64,000 bases of DNA. Origin: Stentor roeselii. Taxonomy: Eukaryota; Ciliophora; Heterotrichea; Heterotrichida; Stentoridae. The number at the start of each line of letters is the position of its first letter. The stretch's first letter is position 1. The stretch is from assembly GCA_006503475.1 (NCBI GenBank), contig RSEH01000117.1, positions 62,001 to 126,000 on the forward strand. The letters are read 5' to 3'. This document shows positions 1-8,217 of this stretch, piece after piece. The notes beneath the pieces were generated by a model, which made no database searches, was not told the origin of the DNA, and saw nothing but the letters and a program-made list of their open reading frames with translations. The translations under genes and the position numbers were made by a program.

Positions 1-167
1 CGCCTGTCGCGGAAACCTCGAAGCAAGGACTGCACGCGGATGACGTAGTCGATTGGGTAAGACTTGGTTGACTCGCCCTGTATCCTGATGATGTAATCTT
101 CTTTGTCGGACTTGATCTGCTGGTCGTCATTATTATAAGCTTTTAAGCACCCACACTGGTTTCCCAT
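1..167 (-). CDS. N-terminally acylated IQ-motif protein (5' part only)
   Basis: Only the first 55 codons lie in the window; the gene continues past the left edge. The protein begins MGNQCGC. A Gly at position 2 in this setting is a typical N-myristoylation signal, and the two nearby Cys are likely palmitoylation sites, so membrane attachment is inferred. At about residues 43-54 the segment RVQSLLRGFRDR fits an IQ calmodulin-binding motif (I/V-Q-x3-R-G-x3-R). Many ciliate proteins with an MGN start and an IQ motif continue into MORN repeats, but no MORN repeat is visible here, so the family is left open. The ATG lies 20 bp downstream (minus strand) of the stop of the ABHD17-like gene. Start codon and motif are seen directly; function is inference. 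Confidence 0.7.
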   Translation of the reverse strand, partial: MGNQCGCLKAYNNDDQQIKSDKEDYIIRIQGESTKSYPIDYVIRVQSLLRGFRDR

Positions 168-187
168 AACTTATTATTATAAGGTTA

Positions 188-1174
188 TTAGCTTAAGTCG
201 TTGGTTGGGATTATTTTTTTGAACACGATTTTACTGGATTCGCAGTCGTTTGAAAGACTTTTTATCTCTGGAATGTGAATCACTGAACCAAATGCACTTT
301 CTTGCGAGGCTAACTTGTTATCGTGGAGAGATTGGAGGAAGTCTAGAAGTCTTGATAGGTATTGCTTACGGTGCTTTTCTTCTATGTCGTTGTGACCGGC
401 CTCTGGGTACCATGCTGGCCAAGGGTTTTGAAGCTCTTCTGAAAGGCTTTCACCGTGGAATATTGGGATTTCTTGGTCTTCGGTACCGTGGATTATGAAC
501 ACTGGACATGTTAGTTTACCGATTTTTTTTATGTTTGCGAACGGGTTGTACCAGCTATTTTTTTTCGGATGTTCACTAATGAAATGAAGTCCACTAGCAA
601 GAGGACTCTGCAAAACAATCCCTGCGACTCTTTCCTTAACACCCAAATCACAAACAGCAGCAGTTCCAATACTTTGCCCAAAAAGTACAATAGAATCCCA
701 ACTAACAGAATTGCAAATCAAAAACTGATAAGCAGCATAAACATCATCATAAAGGTGTTTTTCCGAAGGTTTTCCCGTAGCTTCGCCATAACCAGTATAC
801 TCAAAAAGTAAGATACTGACCTTGAGCTGCATCGAAAGATCCAAAATAAAATTAAACATCCTTCCCAAGTCAGTCGAATTTCCATGAGAATAAATCAACG
901 TGAACTCCGCGTTGATATTTTTGAAATAAATCGCAGGAATGTCAGACCCTTGGCGAGTATTCAACAAAAAAACTTCTGTTTTAATCCAAGGCACTGATAT
1001 TTGCTGCACGATTCCCTTGTTTTCATCGAAAATCATGATTTTAAAGCTGGATTTTCCCATTCGGAACAATCTGTAACTCGACGGCTTGGGCGGGTTGAAA
1101 GCGATTTTTCGTGTGATGATATCTTTGCACCCGCAAAGAGTGAGACAACATAAAAAACATTCTAAAATTTTCAT
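188..1174 (-). CDS. ABHD17: ABHD17-like serine hydrolase (protein depalmitoylase)
   Basis: This is a 328-aa alpha/beta hydrolase. The N-terminus is Cys-rich (Cys at 6, 9, 10, 14 and 16) and is followed by IAFNPPKP. This matches the palmitoylated leader and the AFxPPxP motif of animal ABHD17A-C, which strip palmitate from Ras, PSD-95 and similar proteins at membranes. The lipase box GQSIG places the nucleophile at Ser168. HGTEDQ gives the likely Asp233, and GHNDIE gives His261, so the triad is complete. SHGNSTDLG (about 96-104) and YTGYG (126-130) are the usual oxyanion and cap motifs. The start is the first ATG after the upstream stop and directly precedes the Cys leader. It begins only 2 bp after the stop of the gene at 1177-1605, so it has almost no upstream DNA of its own. 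Confidence 0.9.
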   Translation of the reverse strand: MKILECFLCCLTLCGCKDIITRKIAFNPPKPSSYRLFRMGKSSFKIMIFDENKGIVQQISVPWIKTEVFLLNTRQGSDIPAIYFKNINAEFTLIYSHGNSTDLGRMFNFILDLSMQLKVSILLFEYTGYGEATGKPSEKHLYDDVYAAYQFLICNSVSWDSIVLFGQSIGTAAVCDLGVKERVAGIVLQSPLASGLHFISEHPKKNSWYNPFANIKKIGKLTCPVFIIHGTEDQEIPIFHGESLSEELQNPWPAWYPEAGHNDIEEKHRKQYLSRLLDFLQSLHDNKLASQESAFGSVIHIPEIKSLSNDCESSKIVFKKIIPTNDLS

Positions 1175-1176
1175 TA

Positions 1177-1605
1177 TTAAGGCTTTTTTGATGACTCTAA
1201 ATTTCTTAAGGCTTGGTTGTGGAACTTCTCGTGAAGTGACAGAAGCTCTTCGAAGAGGGCTTCGTGGTCTTCGTTGATGCAGTGGATGACTGTTCGATAT
1301 GTTAGATGCTTTGTCTCGGATAGTTCATTGTAGATTAAAAGTTCACAGATCTCTGGGTCCATCGAGTTTTTAAAGACTTCTACGACTTCTTCAGGGGATT
1401 TGGAATAGTTTTTTAAGGATTCTAAACTTATGCCACGGGTACTGTCGAAGATTGCGAAATCGTCGAAACCTTCGTCTTGGAAGAAATTCGGCTTGAATTC
1501 AACTTTGAGGCCTTCTTGTGTTTGATGTTCGTATGAAAGGTGGTTTTTTTCGAGGTTTTTCTTTGTGATATTTTTTTGTCTCATGAAAATATCTGAAAAG
1601 GACAT
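1177..1605 (-). CDS. hypothetical protein, 142 aa
   Basis: I do not recognise this protein. It is soluble, acidic and helical in character (several Glu-rich segments such as SPEEVVEVFK), with no signal peptide, membrane segment or Cys cluster. The ATG at 1605 is followed by an unbroken frame ending in TAA two bases before the start codon of the ABHD17-like gene. The two frames are offset by 2 nt, so a 15- or 16-nt intron could not join them into one protein. Codon use is like its neighbours, which supports a real gene. It is probably a ciliate-specific protein. Confidence 0.6.
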   Translation of the reverse strand: MSFSDIFMRQKNITKKNLEKNHLSYEHQTQEGLKVEFKPNFFQDEGFDDFAIFDSTRGISLESLKNYSKSPEEVVEVFKNSMDPEICELLIYNELSETKHLTYRTVIHCINEDHEALFEELLSLHEKFHNQALRNLESSKKP

Positions 1606-1840
1606 TTTATTTATTGAAGATTGTGAAGCTTTGTTTTCAACTATTTAGTTATTTATTTGGTTTAGGTTTACAATATAGACACATTTAATTAAAATAAAGT
1701 AGAGAGAGATATATATCGGTCTACTATGCCGAAAAATTGAAATAATAATCAACACCAACCCCAACTAAAACTTCTCAATAAAATTAAAATATCCACCCAA
1801 AAACCCCTCCTTACCCAAATAAATCCTAGAATAAAAAAAT
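1606..1840. other. intergenic, no gene seen
   Basis: This 235-bp AT-rich spacer holds the 5' flank of the 142-aa gene (on the left) and the 3' flank of the kinase gene (on the right), both on the minus strand. I see no RNA gene or repeat. Confidence 0.5.
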
Positions 1841-3058
1841 TTAAGATCTATACCTGCTTATTTCCCTTCTAAAATGTTCTCTAATAGTGAGCATATCAAC
1901 TTCCTGATCGCCATCAAAAATGAAATCAGCAGGGTCATTAGCAAGAATCTCATAATTAGGATCCCTACTCGGGAAAAAGTAAGGATGATTCAAAGCCTGT
2001 TCCAAAGTGATCCTATTTTTAGGGTTGAACGAAATCATTTTCTGAAGCAAATCAAGTTCATTTGCCGTAATATTCGGAAAAATCTCTCTTAAATCCCGAG
2101 GCTTAGTAGTTGGAAAGGCTTCAACATACCGTCGTGCCTTAGGATCAGTGATAAAGCTGAAGTCATGTTGACTGCCGACGATCTGAAAGATAAGACTAAG
2201 TTGATCATTCTCAGCACAGGGATAACCAGCCTTCATCTCATGAGTGCTCAAATCAGGAGACAAGGGAAAGCAGCTTTTTCCAGGGAACAACGGAGTCCTT
2301 TCCACATACTGAGGAATATTTTCCCTGATCATTCCAAGCATTTCTGCAAAAACACATCCAAGACTCCAGACATCGATTTCTTTTCCGTATTCCCTTTCCA
2401 TTAAAATCACTTCAGGAGCGCGGTACCATCGAGTGACGACATGACCAGTGAGTATTCTCGACATTTTTTTAGAAGTCCTTCCCATGTCATCATCATCACG
2501 AGTTTCAAGACTTTCTCTTTTTGAGTTCTCATAAGTTGCTTCGAAGTCCTGGTTCAGTCTTCTGTAAGACCTGGAAAGGCCAAAGTCACAGATTTTTAAG
2601 GAACAGTTTGAGTTGATTAAGATGTTTGCAGGTTTAATATCGCGGTGCATTATGTTAGCTGAATGCATGTAACGACACCCGCAGATCGCCTGATACATTA
2701 AAAAACGCACTTGACTGTGATCCAGGTAAGTCGGGGATTTGCAAAGTTTCTTCAAATCCGCCTCTGCGTATTCCATGGCGATGAACACGTTGTTGTAGTT
2801 CTCAGAGTTTGGAGGAATAATGATGTCCTTGATTTTTACTATGTTTGAGTGGTTCAGAGTTCGCATTATGCAAATTTCTCGCAACATATGCTTGGCTTCT
2901 GTCTCATCTTCGAATATTGACTTCACATTTTTTATGGCTAAGATCTCATTAGTGGTAGTATCTCTTGCTTGAAATACTGATCCGTATGTTCCTTTCCCGA
3001 TCTTCCTGGTGATATCATATCTGGGACCGAGATTCCATTTAGGTGACCTGCCTGACAT
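1841..3058 (-). CDS. CMGC-group protein kinase, MAPK-like, with TGH activation-loop motif
   Basis: This is a 405-aa Ser/Thr kinase. It has the Gly loop GKGTYGSV (21-28), the ATP Lys43 in AIKNVK, the C-helix Glu61, HRD at 138-140, DFG at 158-160 and APE at 214-216. VVTRWYRAPE and the following insert region are typical of MAP kinases and their CDK relatives. The activation-loop tripeptide that would be TEY in ERK reads T-G-H (204-206), so dual Thr/Tyr phosphorylation is not possible. The loop between DFG and TGH carries an unusual charged insert of about 35 residues (about 164-200). All catalytic residues are present, so the enzyme should be active. Substrates cannot be read from sequence. A ciliate-expanded MAPK-like subfamily is the likeliest placement. 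Confidence 0.88.
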   Translation of the reverse strand: MSGRSPKWNLGPRYDITRKIGKGTYGSVFQARDTTTNEILAIKNVKSIFEDETEAKHMLREICIMRTLNHSNIVKIKDIIIPPNSENYNNVFIAMEYAEADLKKLCKSPTYLDHSQVRFLMYQAICGCRYMHSANIMHRDIKPANILINSNCSLKICDFGLSRSYRRLNQDFEATYENSKRESLETRDDDDMGRTSKKMSRILTGHVVTRWYRAPEVILMEREYGKEIDVWSLGCVFAEMLGMIRENIPQYVERTPLFPGKSCFPLSPDLSTHEMKAGYPCAENDQLSLIFQIVGSQHDFSFITDPKARRYVEAFPTTKPRDLREIFPNITANELDLLQKMISFNPKNRITLEQALNHPYFFPSRDPNYEILANDPADFIFDGDQEVDMLTIREHFRREISRYRS

Positions 3059-3091
3059 TTATTGATTGGAGAGTTTTAGTTTTTTTATAAT

Positions 3092-3709
3092 CTAAACTTC
3101 CTTGAGACATACTGGGCAGGTGTGTTTGCCTCTTAGCCACTGGTCGATACACTCGCTATGAAAGATGTGCAAACAAGGAAGGAACTTGCCTTGATCGACT
3201 GTTGTTAAACAAATCGAGCAGGTTTCATTTTCAACGTGTTTTGTTGGAAGACTGTTGATTTCTTCTGATGTGAGACCTGTCGGCACTGACCCCAGGTCTT
3301 CTCCGAGTTGAAGTAAAGTCTCGTAGGACAGGTCTTCGGATGAAGGCTCTGAAGTGGAAAGAAGGGATAAATGGATCGCTCTGTCTACTTCATAACGATT
3401 TTGACGGTGCTTGTATTTTTGATAGGCTCGTATTAGGCTTGTACGCTCTGACTCTAGCTTTAAGAGGGTTTCGTTGTTTTGAAGTTGACGATGTTGAAGG
3501 GATTTTAAAGTCTGATTGGGTGTTACTTCTGAGTTTGACTTGATTTTGCATTTTAGTAAGGTTTCTAAGGATGATATGTCTTCGGGAGGTTTGGTTTCGA
3601 TGGGGTTGGGTGGGAATATTGAAGGGATTTCTTGGATTTGGGAGGAGTTGGATACTGCATCGAACCATAACTTTTTGAATGAGAAGCTGTGGCTTGGTTT
3701 TTTTTCCAT
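3092..3709 (-). CDS. RING-H2 finger protein, probable E3 ubiquitin ligase
   Basis: The protein has 205 aa and ends in a C-terminal RING-H2 domain. The zinc ligands are C164, C167, C179, H181, H184, C187, C198 and C201, in the order C-x2-C-x11-C-x-H-x2-H-x2-C-x10-C-x2-C. The Trp after the sixth ligand (DQWL) and the Pro in CPVC are the residues that usually contact an E2. The N-terminal 160 residues are helical and probably partly coiled-coil (about 70-115), with no membrane segment, unlike many RING-H2 ligases. The likely role is transfer of ubiquitin from an E2 to an unknown substrate. The protein ends right after the RING, as is common in this class. Confidence 0.85.
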   Translation of the reverse strand: MEKKPSHSFSFKKLWFDAVSNSSQIQEIPSIFPPNPIETKPPEDISSLETLLKCKIKSNSEVTPNQTLKSLQHRQLQNNETLLKLESERTSLIRAYQKYKHRQNRYEVDRAIHLSLLSTSEPSSEDLSYETLLQLGEDLGSVPTGLTSEEINSLPTKHVENETCSICLTTVDQGKFLPCLHIFHSECIDQWLRGKHTCPVCLKEV

Positions 3710-4003
3710 GGTTTATAGATTTAAATAAATGAAGATCTTGGGGATTGAGGGAGTGGTAGATTATTTTTTTTAGGGCTGAATGGTTGGAAGATATTTGAAT
3801 TTAGATTTAAATTTTTTATCAGAGATTTTTTTATTTGGATTGTTAGTGATTTTATTGATATTTTGCACAGCAAATTCACCAACCAATCCTCTCCACACCC
3901 TCCTCCAATCCTCAAATTCCCTCTCCACTCAACCCAAATCAAAATTTTTCCATCCCAATCTATCAAATAATCCCTTCATTAAACATTCAAATTAAATATT
4001 CAA
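3710..4003. promoter_or_regulatory. divergent intergenic region between RING-H2 and HSPA12-like genes
   Basis: This 294-bp region separates two head-to-head genes, so it must contain both promoters. On the plus strand its left half is G/T-rich and its right half is A/C-rich, so each gene has an A/C-rich 5' flank when read in its own direction. No defined promoter motif or heat-shock element array was recognised. Confidence 0.5.
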
Positions 4004-5746
4004 ATGGCAATTCTTCAAGAAGACACTTCCTTCACCCACATAATTGCGATCGATTTCGGTACAGGAGCTTCAGGCTACGCCATAACTCCTCGTTTACTAG
4101 AAGGTGGAAAGCAAAGAATCGAAGTATTCAACCCATGCGACGATTCCGACGACCAAAAAACCGTAACAGCAATTTTATTCAATGACCAGTTCCAGTTCCT
4201 CGCATTTGGCTCTCAAGCGCTTCAACGTTACGCAGAAATAATAGACGACGGCGATTCCGCACTTTTATTCCAAACCTACAAGATGCATCTTCTCCACCTT
4301 CACATGAACGCGAAGGCAATAGACGGAAGAGAAATGCCTTTAATGACAGTGATTTCAGAAACTTTAAAGTACATCTCAGAAAAAGCTCTTCAGAAGTTAT
4401 CAGAACAAGTCGGAAAAGTACTGAAAACAAAAATCAAATGGGTTCTGACAGTGCCCGCACTTTGGTCTGAAGAGCATAAACAGTTCATGCGGAAAGCTTG
4501 TGTGACGGCAGGAATTGTTGATAACTTGAACTGTGGAAACCTTTTGCTTTGTCTGGAGCCTGAAGGGGGGTCGATGAGCGTGCGGCAGGACACAGAGGAA
4601 AGCGTCAGGACTCAGATGGTGAAAGGTTCAGTCATCATGGTCCTCGACTGTGGCGGGGGGACTGTCGACATCACCATTCACAAGCTCAAATGCAACCCTG
4701 ATGAGAAGTTCTTATGTGAAGAGCTTCTTCCTTCCAGTGGCGGCTGCGAATGGGGCTCTAAGTTTGTTGATTCTTACTTTGAAGAATTTTTAAAAGAGTT
4801 CTTTGGCGAAGATCTCTTCGCTGCTTATACTAAAAACGCTGTTGGTCGACTGGATATCTTAAAACACTTCGAAATGCTTAAACGAAAATTCTGCCCTGGA
4901 AGCGAAGAAAGGTCAAGACTTCAACTGAGTTACATGGGAGAAGACTTAACAGCTTCTAAACTTTCAGAACTTGTTAAAAGTTACAATGCGAGCCACCCTG
5001 CGGAATTTGAAATAAAACTCAGAGGCTCCAGTAGTCTTGACTTGCCACCTTTACTAATGAGCTCTTTTTTTCAGCCCTTATTCGAAAACATCAAGTCAAA
5101 AGTGGCTCAACTCATAAGTCAAGTCAAAGCTAAAAGAGAAGACTTGATGTTTATCTTCATGGTTGGAGGGTTCTCTGAAAGTCCTTATTTAAAATCAGAG
5201 ATTAAGAAAAACTTCGAAAAAGACGGTCTTCAGGTCCTAGTCCCAAGACGACCTCAAGTCTCTGTCGTGAGAGGCGCCTGTTTATTCGGACTTGACCCGC
5301 ATTCAATCACTTCCCGAATCGCGAAGAAGACTTACGGCATTAACACCCTGACGACCTATGACAATGAAAAACACCCTGAAAATAAAAAAGTCGTTATTGA
5401 AGGAGAGGATTTTTGTGAAGATGTCTTCGACGCCTTTGTCAGAGCCGGGGACTCAGTAGGTGCTGAAGAGGTCCACACGAAGACTTACTGTCCAGTCCGT
5501 TCTCGCCAAACAGTAATGCGCATCATTTTTTACTGCTGCGACTTCTCAGAGGTCGAGTTCATCGACGAAGAAGGCGTCGAGCAGCTCGGCGAGCTCACAA
5601 TCGACATCGGTCGACCCTTCCAGTCAGTTGAAGACAAGACAGTGAAAGTGACTCTTCGCTTCGGCAGCACCCACATCTACGCCTGCGCCACAAATCGCGA
5701 TGGTACTGAAGTAAGAAATTGCGAATTCAAATTTGATATAAACTAA
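4004..5746 (+). CDS. HSPA12: HSPA12-like atypical Hsp70-family ATPase
   Basis: This 580-aa protein has an actin/Hsp70-fold ATPase. The phosphate-1 motif is IAIDFGTGASGYA (about 14-26), the phosphate-2 motif is DCGGGTVDI (about 215-223) and the adenosine motif is VGGFSESPYL. This motif set, with CGGGT in place of the canonical DLGGGT-type motif, is typical of HSPA12A/B rather than HSPA1/HSPA8. There is no EEVD tail or classical substrate-binding domain. The C-terminal 130 residues form a short beta-rich region. HSPA12 proteins occur in many copies in ciliates, and their clients are largely unknown. The start ATG follows an A/C-rich leader. The next gene begins 72 bp downstream. Confidence 0.88.
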   Translation: MAILQEDTSFTHIIAIDFGTGASGYAITPRLLEGGKQRIEVFNPCDDSDDQKTVTAILFNDQFQFLAFGSQALQRYAEIIDDGDSALLFQTYKMHLLHLHMNAKAIDGREMPLMTVISETLKYISEKALQKLSEQVGKVLKTKIKWVLTVPALWSEEHKQFMRKACVTAGIVDNLNCGNLLLCLEPEGGSMSVRQDTEESVRTQMVKGSVIMVLDCGGGTVDITIHKLKCNPDEKFLCEELLPSSGGCEWGSKFVDSYFEEFLKEFFGEDLFAAYTKNAVGRLDILKHFEMLKRKFCPGSEERSRLQLSYMGEDLTASKLSELVKSYNASHPAEFEIKLRGSSSLDLPPLLMSSFFQPLFENIKSKVAQLISQVKAKREDLMFIFMVGGFSESPYLKSEIKKNFEKDGLQVLVPRRPQVSVVRGACLFGLDPHSITSRIAKKTYGINTLTTYDNEKHPENKKVVIEGEDFCEDVFDAFVRAGDSVGAEEVHTKTYCPVRSRQTVMRIIFYCCDFSEVEFIDEEGVEQLGELTIDIGRPFQSVEDKTVKVTLRFGSTHIYACATNRDGTEVRNCEFKFDIN

Positions 5747-5794
5747 TCAGGTTCAATTTAGCGGTCTTTACATTTCCTCTATCAAATGAATTTA

Positions 5795-5815
5795 ATGGAG
5801 ACAATAAAACCATAG
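5795..5815 (+). promoter_or_regulatory. conserved in-frame mini-ORF upstream of PABP gene 1
   Basis: ATG GAG ACA ATA AAA CCA TAG ends one codon (GTA) before the PABP start ATG at 5819 and is in the same frame. The inverted paralogue has the counterpart ATG GAG GCC TAT ATT AAA CCA TAG, one codon (ATA), ATG. The peptides METIKP and MEAYIKP, the stop and the spacing are conserved. An additional in-frame ATG lies at 5786. A regulatory upstream ORF is the simplest reading; stop read-through into PABP is an alternative. Confidence 0.55.
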
Positions 5816-5818
5816 GTA

Positions 5819-7417
5819 ATGAACCATCCAGTCAGAAATCCTAACACTGCCTGTCAGATCTTCATCGGATGTCTGCATCAGTCTGTTGTTGAGTCGGACT
5901 TGTACCAGTTGACTTCTCAATTCGGTCAGGTTCTTTACATCAGAATCCTGCGGCACATCTACACAAAGGAACCTATGGGATTGGCTTTCGTGAGTTTCAG
6001 CGAACCAGCTTCAGCCCAGCGAGCGAGGAGCGAGTTGAACGGAGTCTTATTTAAAGGAAAACATATAAACGTGACTTTGTACTGCAAGCCCCGACTGAGC
6101 ACTGCTAATATCTTCGTGAATAACTTGACTGCTGAGTTCTTAGCAAGAGACCTGGAACAGGTTTTTAAGAGTTTTGGGAATGTGATTTCAGCGAAGATCT
6201 CTTATGATCCAAGTAATAAGTCAAATCGATATGGGTATGTACAGTTCGAGAAGGAAGAACAGGCTATGGCCGCGCTTAATGCGAAGGACCAGATTTTCGC
6301 AGCGACTAAGGTTCAGGTCTCTAAGTTTGTCCCGCTGAAAGAAAGGACTGACCCACATTTGAACCCAAATCTTTATGTGAGAGGATTTGATTTGAGTTAT
6401 ACTCAGGATCAGCTTTTAAAGGTTTTTTCACAGTTTGGAGATGTATCGTCTTCTGTTATTATGAGGGATGGAGATAAAAAAGGAGGTGATCGATGTTTTG
6501 CTTTTGTTTGCTTTCAGACACCTGATATGGCTGTCAGGGCTGTTTCTCAACTTCATGGAAAAACTGTGGATGGAGTCGCCTGGTTCGTAATGACTCACCT
6601 AAAAAGAGAAGCCAGAAGAAAGAAGCTCGAAGCCGAATTTAAAGAAAAGCGAGAAGGCTGGAAAAAGAGAAACATGATCATAAAAAACCTTCCTCAAACC
6701 ATGACCGAAACAATGTTACACCAGCTCTGCGACGAGTACGGTGAGATAGAATCCCTGAAAATCCACATGACTGAGAACATCACTTATCAAGGCGACCAGA
6801 AAGTCCCTCAAATGGTATCCAACGGCAGTGCTTTTGTCTGCTACTCATCAGAAGACTCAGCCCGTAAAGCATTTATCAGTCTTCGCAACAAGATGATTGA
6901 AGGCAAAAACATCTTCGTCGCAATGTGGAAGCCGCGAGAAGAGCTAGTCAAGAACTTAAATACGAAAAAATACAAAATGTTCAGCAAGCAGATGATGGAG
7001 TACGGAGCCTTCAACCCGATGTACATGCAGCAGATGAAAGTAGGAAGAGGAAGAGCTCCTATTGCTCAGGTCATGCCGCAAATGATTCCTCCTATGATAC
7101 CTCAACCTGTGCATCGGCCGATGCCTGTTGAGCCGCAAAATAATAGACTTGGATTTGATTTGAATGTTTTTCAGAATGCGACACATGAAAATCAGAAGAG
7201 GATGCTTGGGGAGCAGTTGTATCCTTTTATTCTTAAAAACTCGAATGATAAAGTCGCGGGAAAAATCACTGGAATGCTCTTGGAAATTGATCATCGCAAT
7301 TTGATTGTTCTTTTGCAGAATCAGAATGATCTTAAGAATAAGGTCAGGGAAGCTATTGAAGTTCTTAGAAATGCATGGGCAAATAACCCCAAGATGCTGG
7401 AAACTCTTCCTGATTAA
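5819..7417 (+). CDS. PABPC: polyadenylate-binding protein 1 (four RRMs plus MLLE)
   Basis: This 532-aa protein has the full cytoplasmic PABP layout. It has four RNA-recognition motifs at about 11-89, 96-172, 184-263 and 286-376, a Met/Pro/Gln-rich linker (about 390-440) and a C-terminal MLLE/PABC domain (about 455-525) with the signature KITGMLLE. The RNP2 motifs IFIGCL and IFVNNL and the RNP1-like LAFVSF mark RRM1 and RRM2. Such proteins coat poly(A) tails, bind eIF4G and recruit PAM2 proteins through MLLE. RRM1 is divergent from animal PABPs (IFIGCLHQ in place of LYVGDLHP). A close paralogue lies inverted at 20620-22251. The start is supported by the paralogue, which also begins M-x-H-x-VRN. 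Confidence 0.95.
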   Translation: MNHPVRNPNTACQIFIGCLHQSVVESDLYQLTSQFGQVLYIRILRHIYTKEPMGLAFVSFSEPASAQRARSELNGVLFKGKHINVTLYCKPRLSTANIFVNNLTAEFLARDLEQVFKSFGNVISAKISYDPSNKSNRYGYVQFEKEEQAMAALNAKDQIFAATKVQVSKFVPLKERTDPHLNPNLYVRGFDLSYTQDQLLKVFSQFGDVSSSVIMRDGDKKGGDRCFAFVCFQTPDMAVRAVSQLHGKTVDGVAWFVMTHLKREARRKKLEAEFKEKREGWKKRNMIIKNLPQTMTETMLHQLCDEYGEIESLKIHMTENITYQGDQKVPQMVSNGSAFVCYSSEDSARKAFISLRNKMIEGKNIFVAMWKPREELVKNLNTKKYKMFSKQMMEYGAFNPMYMQQMKVGRGRAPIAQVMPQMIPPMIPQPVHRPMPVEPQNNRLGFDLNVFQNATHENQKRMLGEQLYPFILKNSNDKVAGKITGMLLEIDHRNLIVLLQNQNDLKNKVREAIEVLRNAWANNPKMLETLPD

Positions 7418-8217
7418 GATCTAGATTAGGTAGATTAGTTTAGGATACCATTTTTGATGAGTCGGATACTTGTCGGATAGGACTGGATTGAAAATTTTGG
7501 GTCGAGGGTTGATCAATTAGGAATTTTTTAGGTTTTTTGGGTTCAGATGTTGTTTTTGGAGAGTTTTAGGTTTGAGTTTCATTTCAGAAGGAATTTTTTG
7601 TATAACTGGAACTTTTAACTAAGACTTTTGTGTTTAGGAATCATTTAAATGATAATTTGGAAACTAATGTAAGATCTGTGATTTCAAGGTAGTCTAGTAT
7701 CGAAACTAGATTGATTCCTCAAGTCCAGAATTCTTTTAATTAAATAGGAGAATCCTGAATCTAAAATTCTCGTATAAATGATAACAAGTAAGCTCCAGAT
7801 AAGCAAATATACTTAAAAATCCTTCATTGATCACAAATTATATCTTTCAAAGCCATTCCATAACTAAAAGCCCGCTCTTAAAAAATAACACCATTATCCT
7901 ATTCAACCCCGATGAAAACCCATCAAACCCTACCCAAATCCTTAAAATCCCTTCCCCAAAACCCTCAAAAAAAACCTAAAAACTAAAAACCAAATCCTAA
8001 AATCTCCTCAAACCTCCAATTTTTCCAATAACCAAAGACCCACCATAAACCCCATAACTCCAAACCTTCCATAATCCTTCAAACCCCTCATCCTTCAAAA
8101 TCTTCTAAAACCCAGTCAAATTCACTAAAATCCCAAAAACCCACCTAAAAAAGAACCTTTAAAAACTCTTCAAAAACCTTGCGAAAAGAGTTCTTTCCAA
8201 GTATTAATGGATATAAT
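7418..8217. other. 800-bp intergenic region with strong strand asymmetry
   Basis: No gene is seen here. The first part (to about 7640) is G/T-rich and the last part (about 7860-8170) is strikingly A/C-rich, with runs such as cccaaatcc and few G. A perfect 14-bp palindrome, ATCATTTAAATGAT, spans 7640-7653. The right part should hold the promoter of the deubiquitinase gene. Confidence 0.5.

Noticed and set aside
1172-1179. Fusion of the 142-aa gene and the ABHD17-like gene by a short intron
   Set aside because: Their frames differ by 2 nt, which a 15- or 16-nt intron cannot correct, and the ABHD17 N-terminus is complete.
5816-5831. GTAATGAACCATCCAG as a 16-nt intron in PABP gene 1
   Set aside because: It would remove the start codon, leaves the TAG in place, and the GT is not present in the paralogue.
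7692-7712. Hairpin TCTAGT...ACTAGA as part of a tRNA
   Set aside because: The stem is 6 bp and no cloverleaf, T-loop or anticodon arm can be drawn around it.
8179-8217. Longer N-terminus of the giant USP from a TTG codon
   Set aside because: No ATG is present there; the first in-frame ATG is at 8218 and is followed by protein-like sequence.
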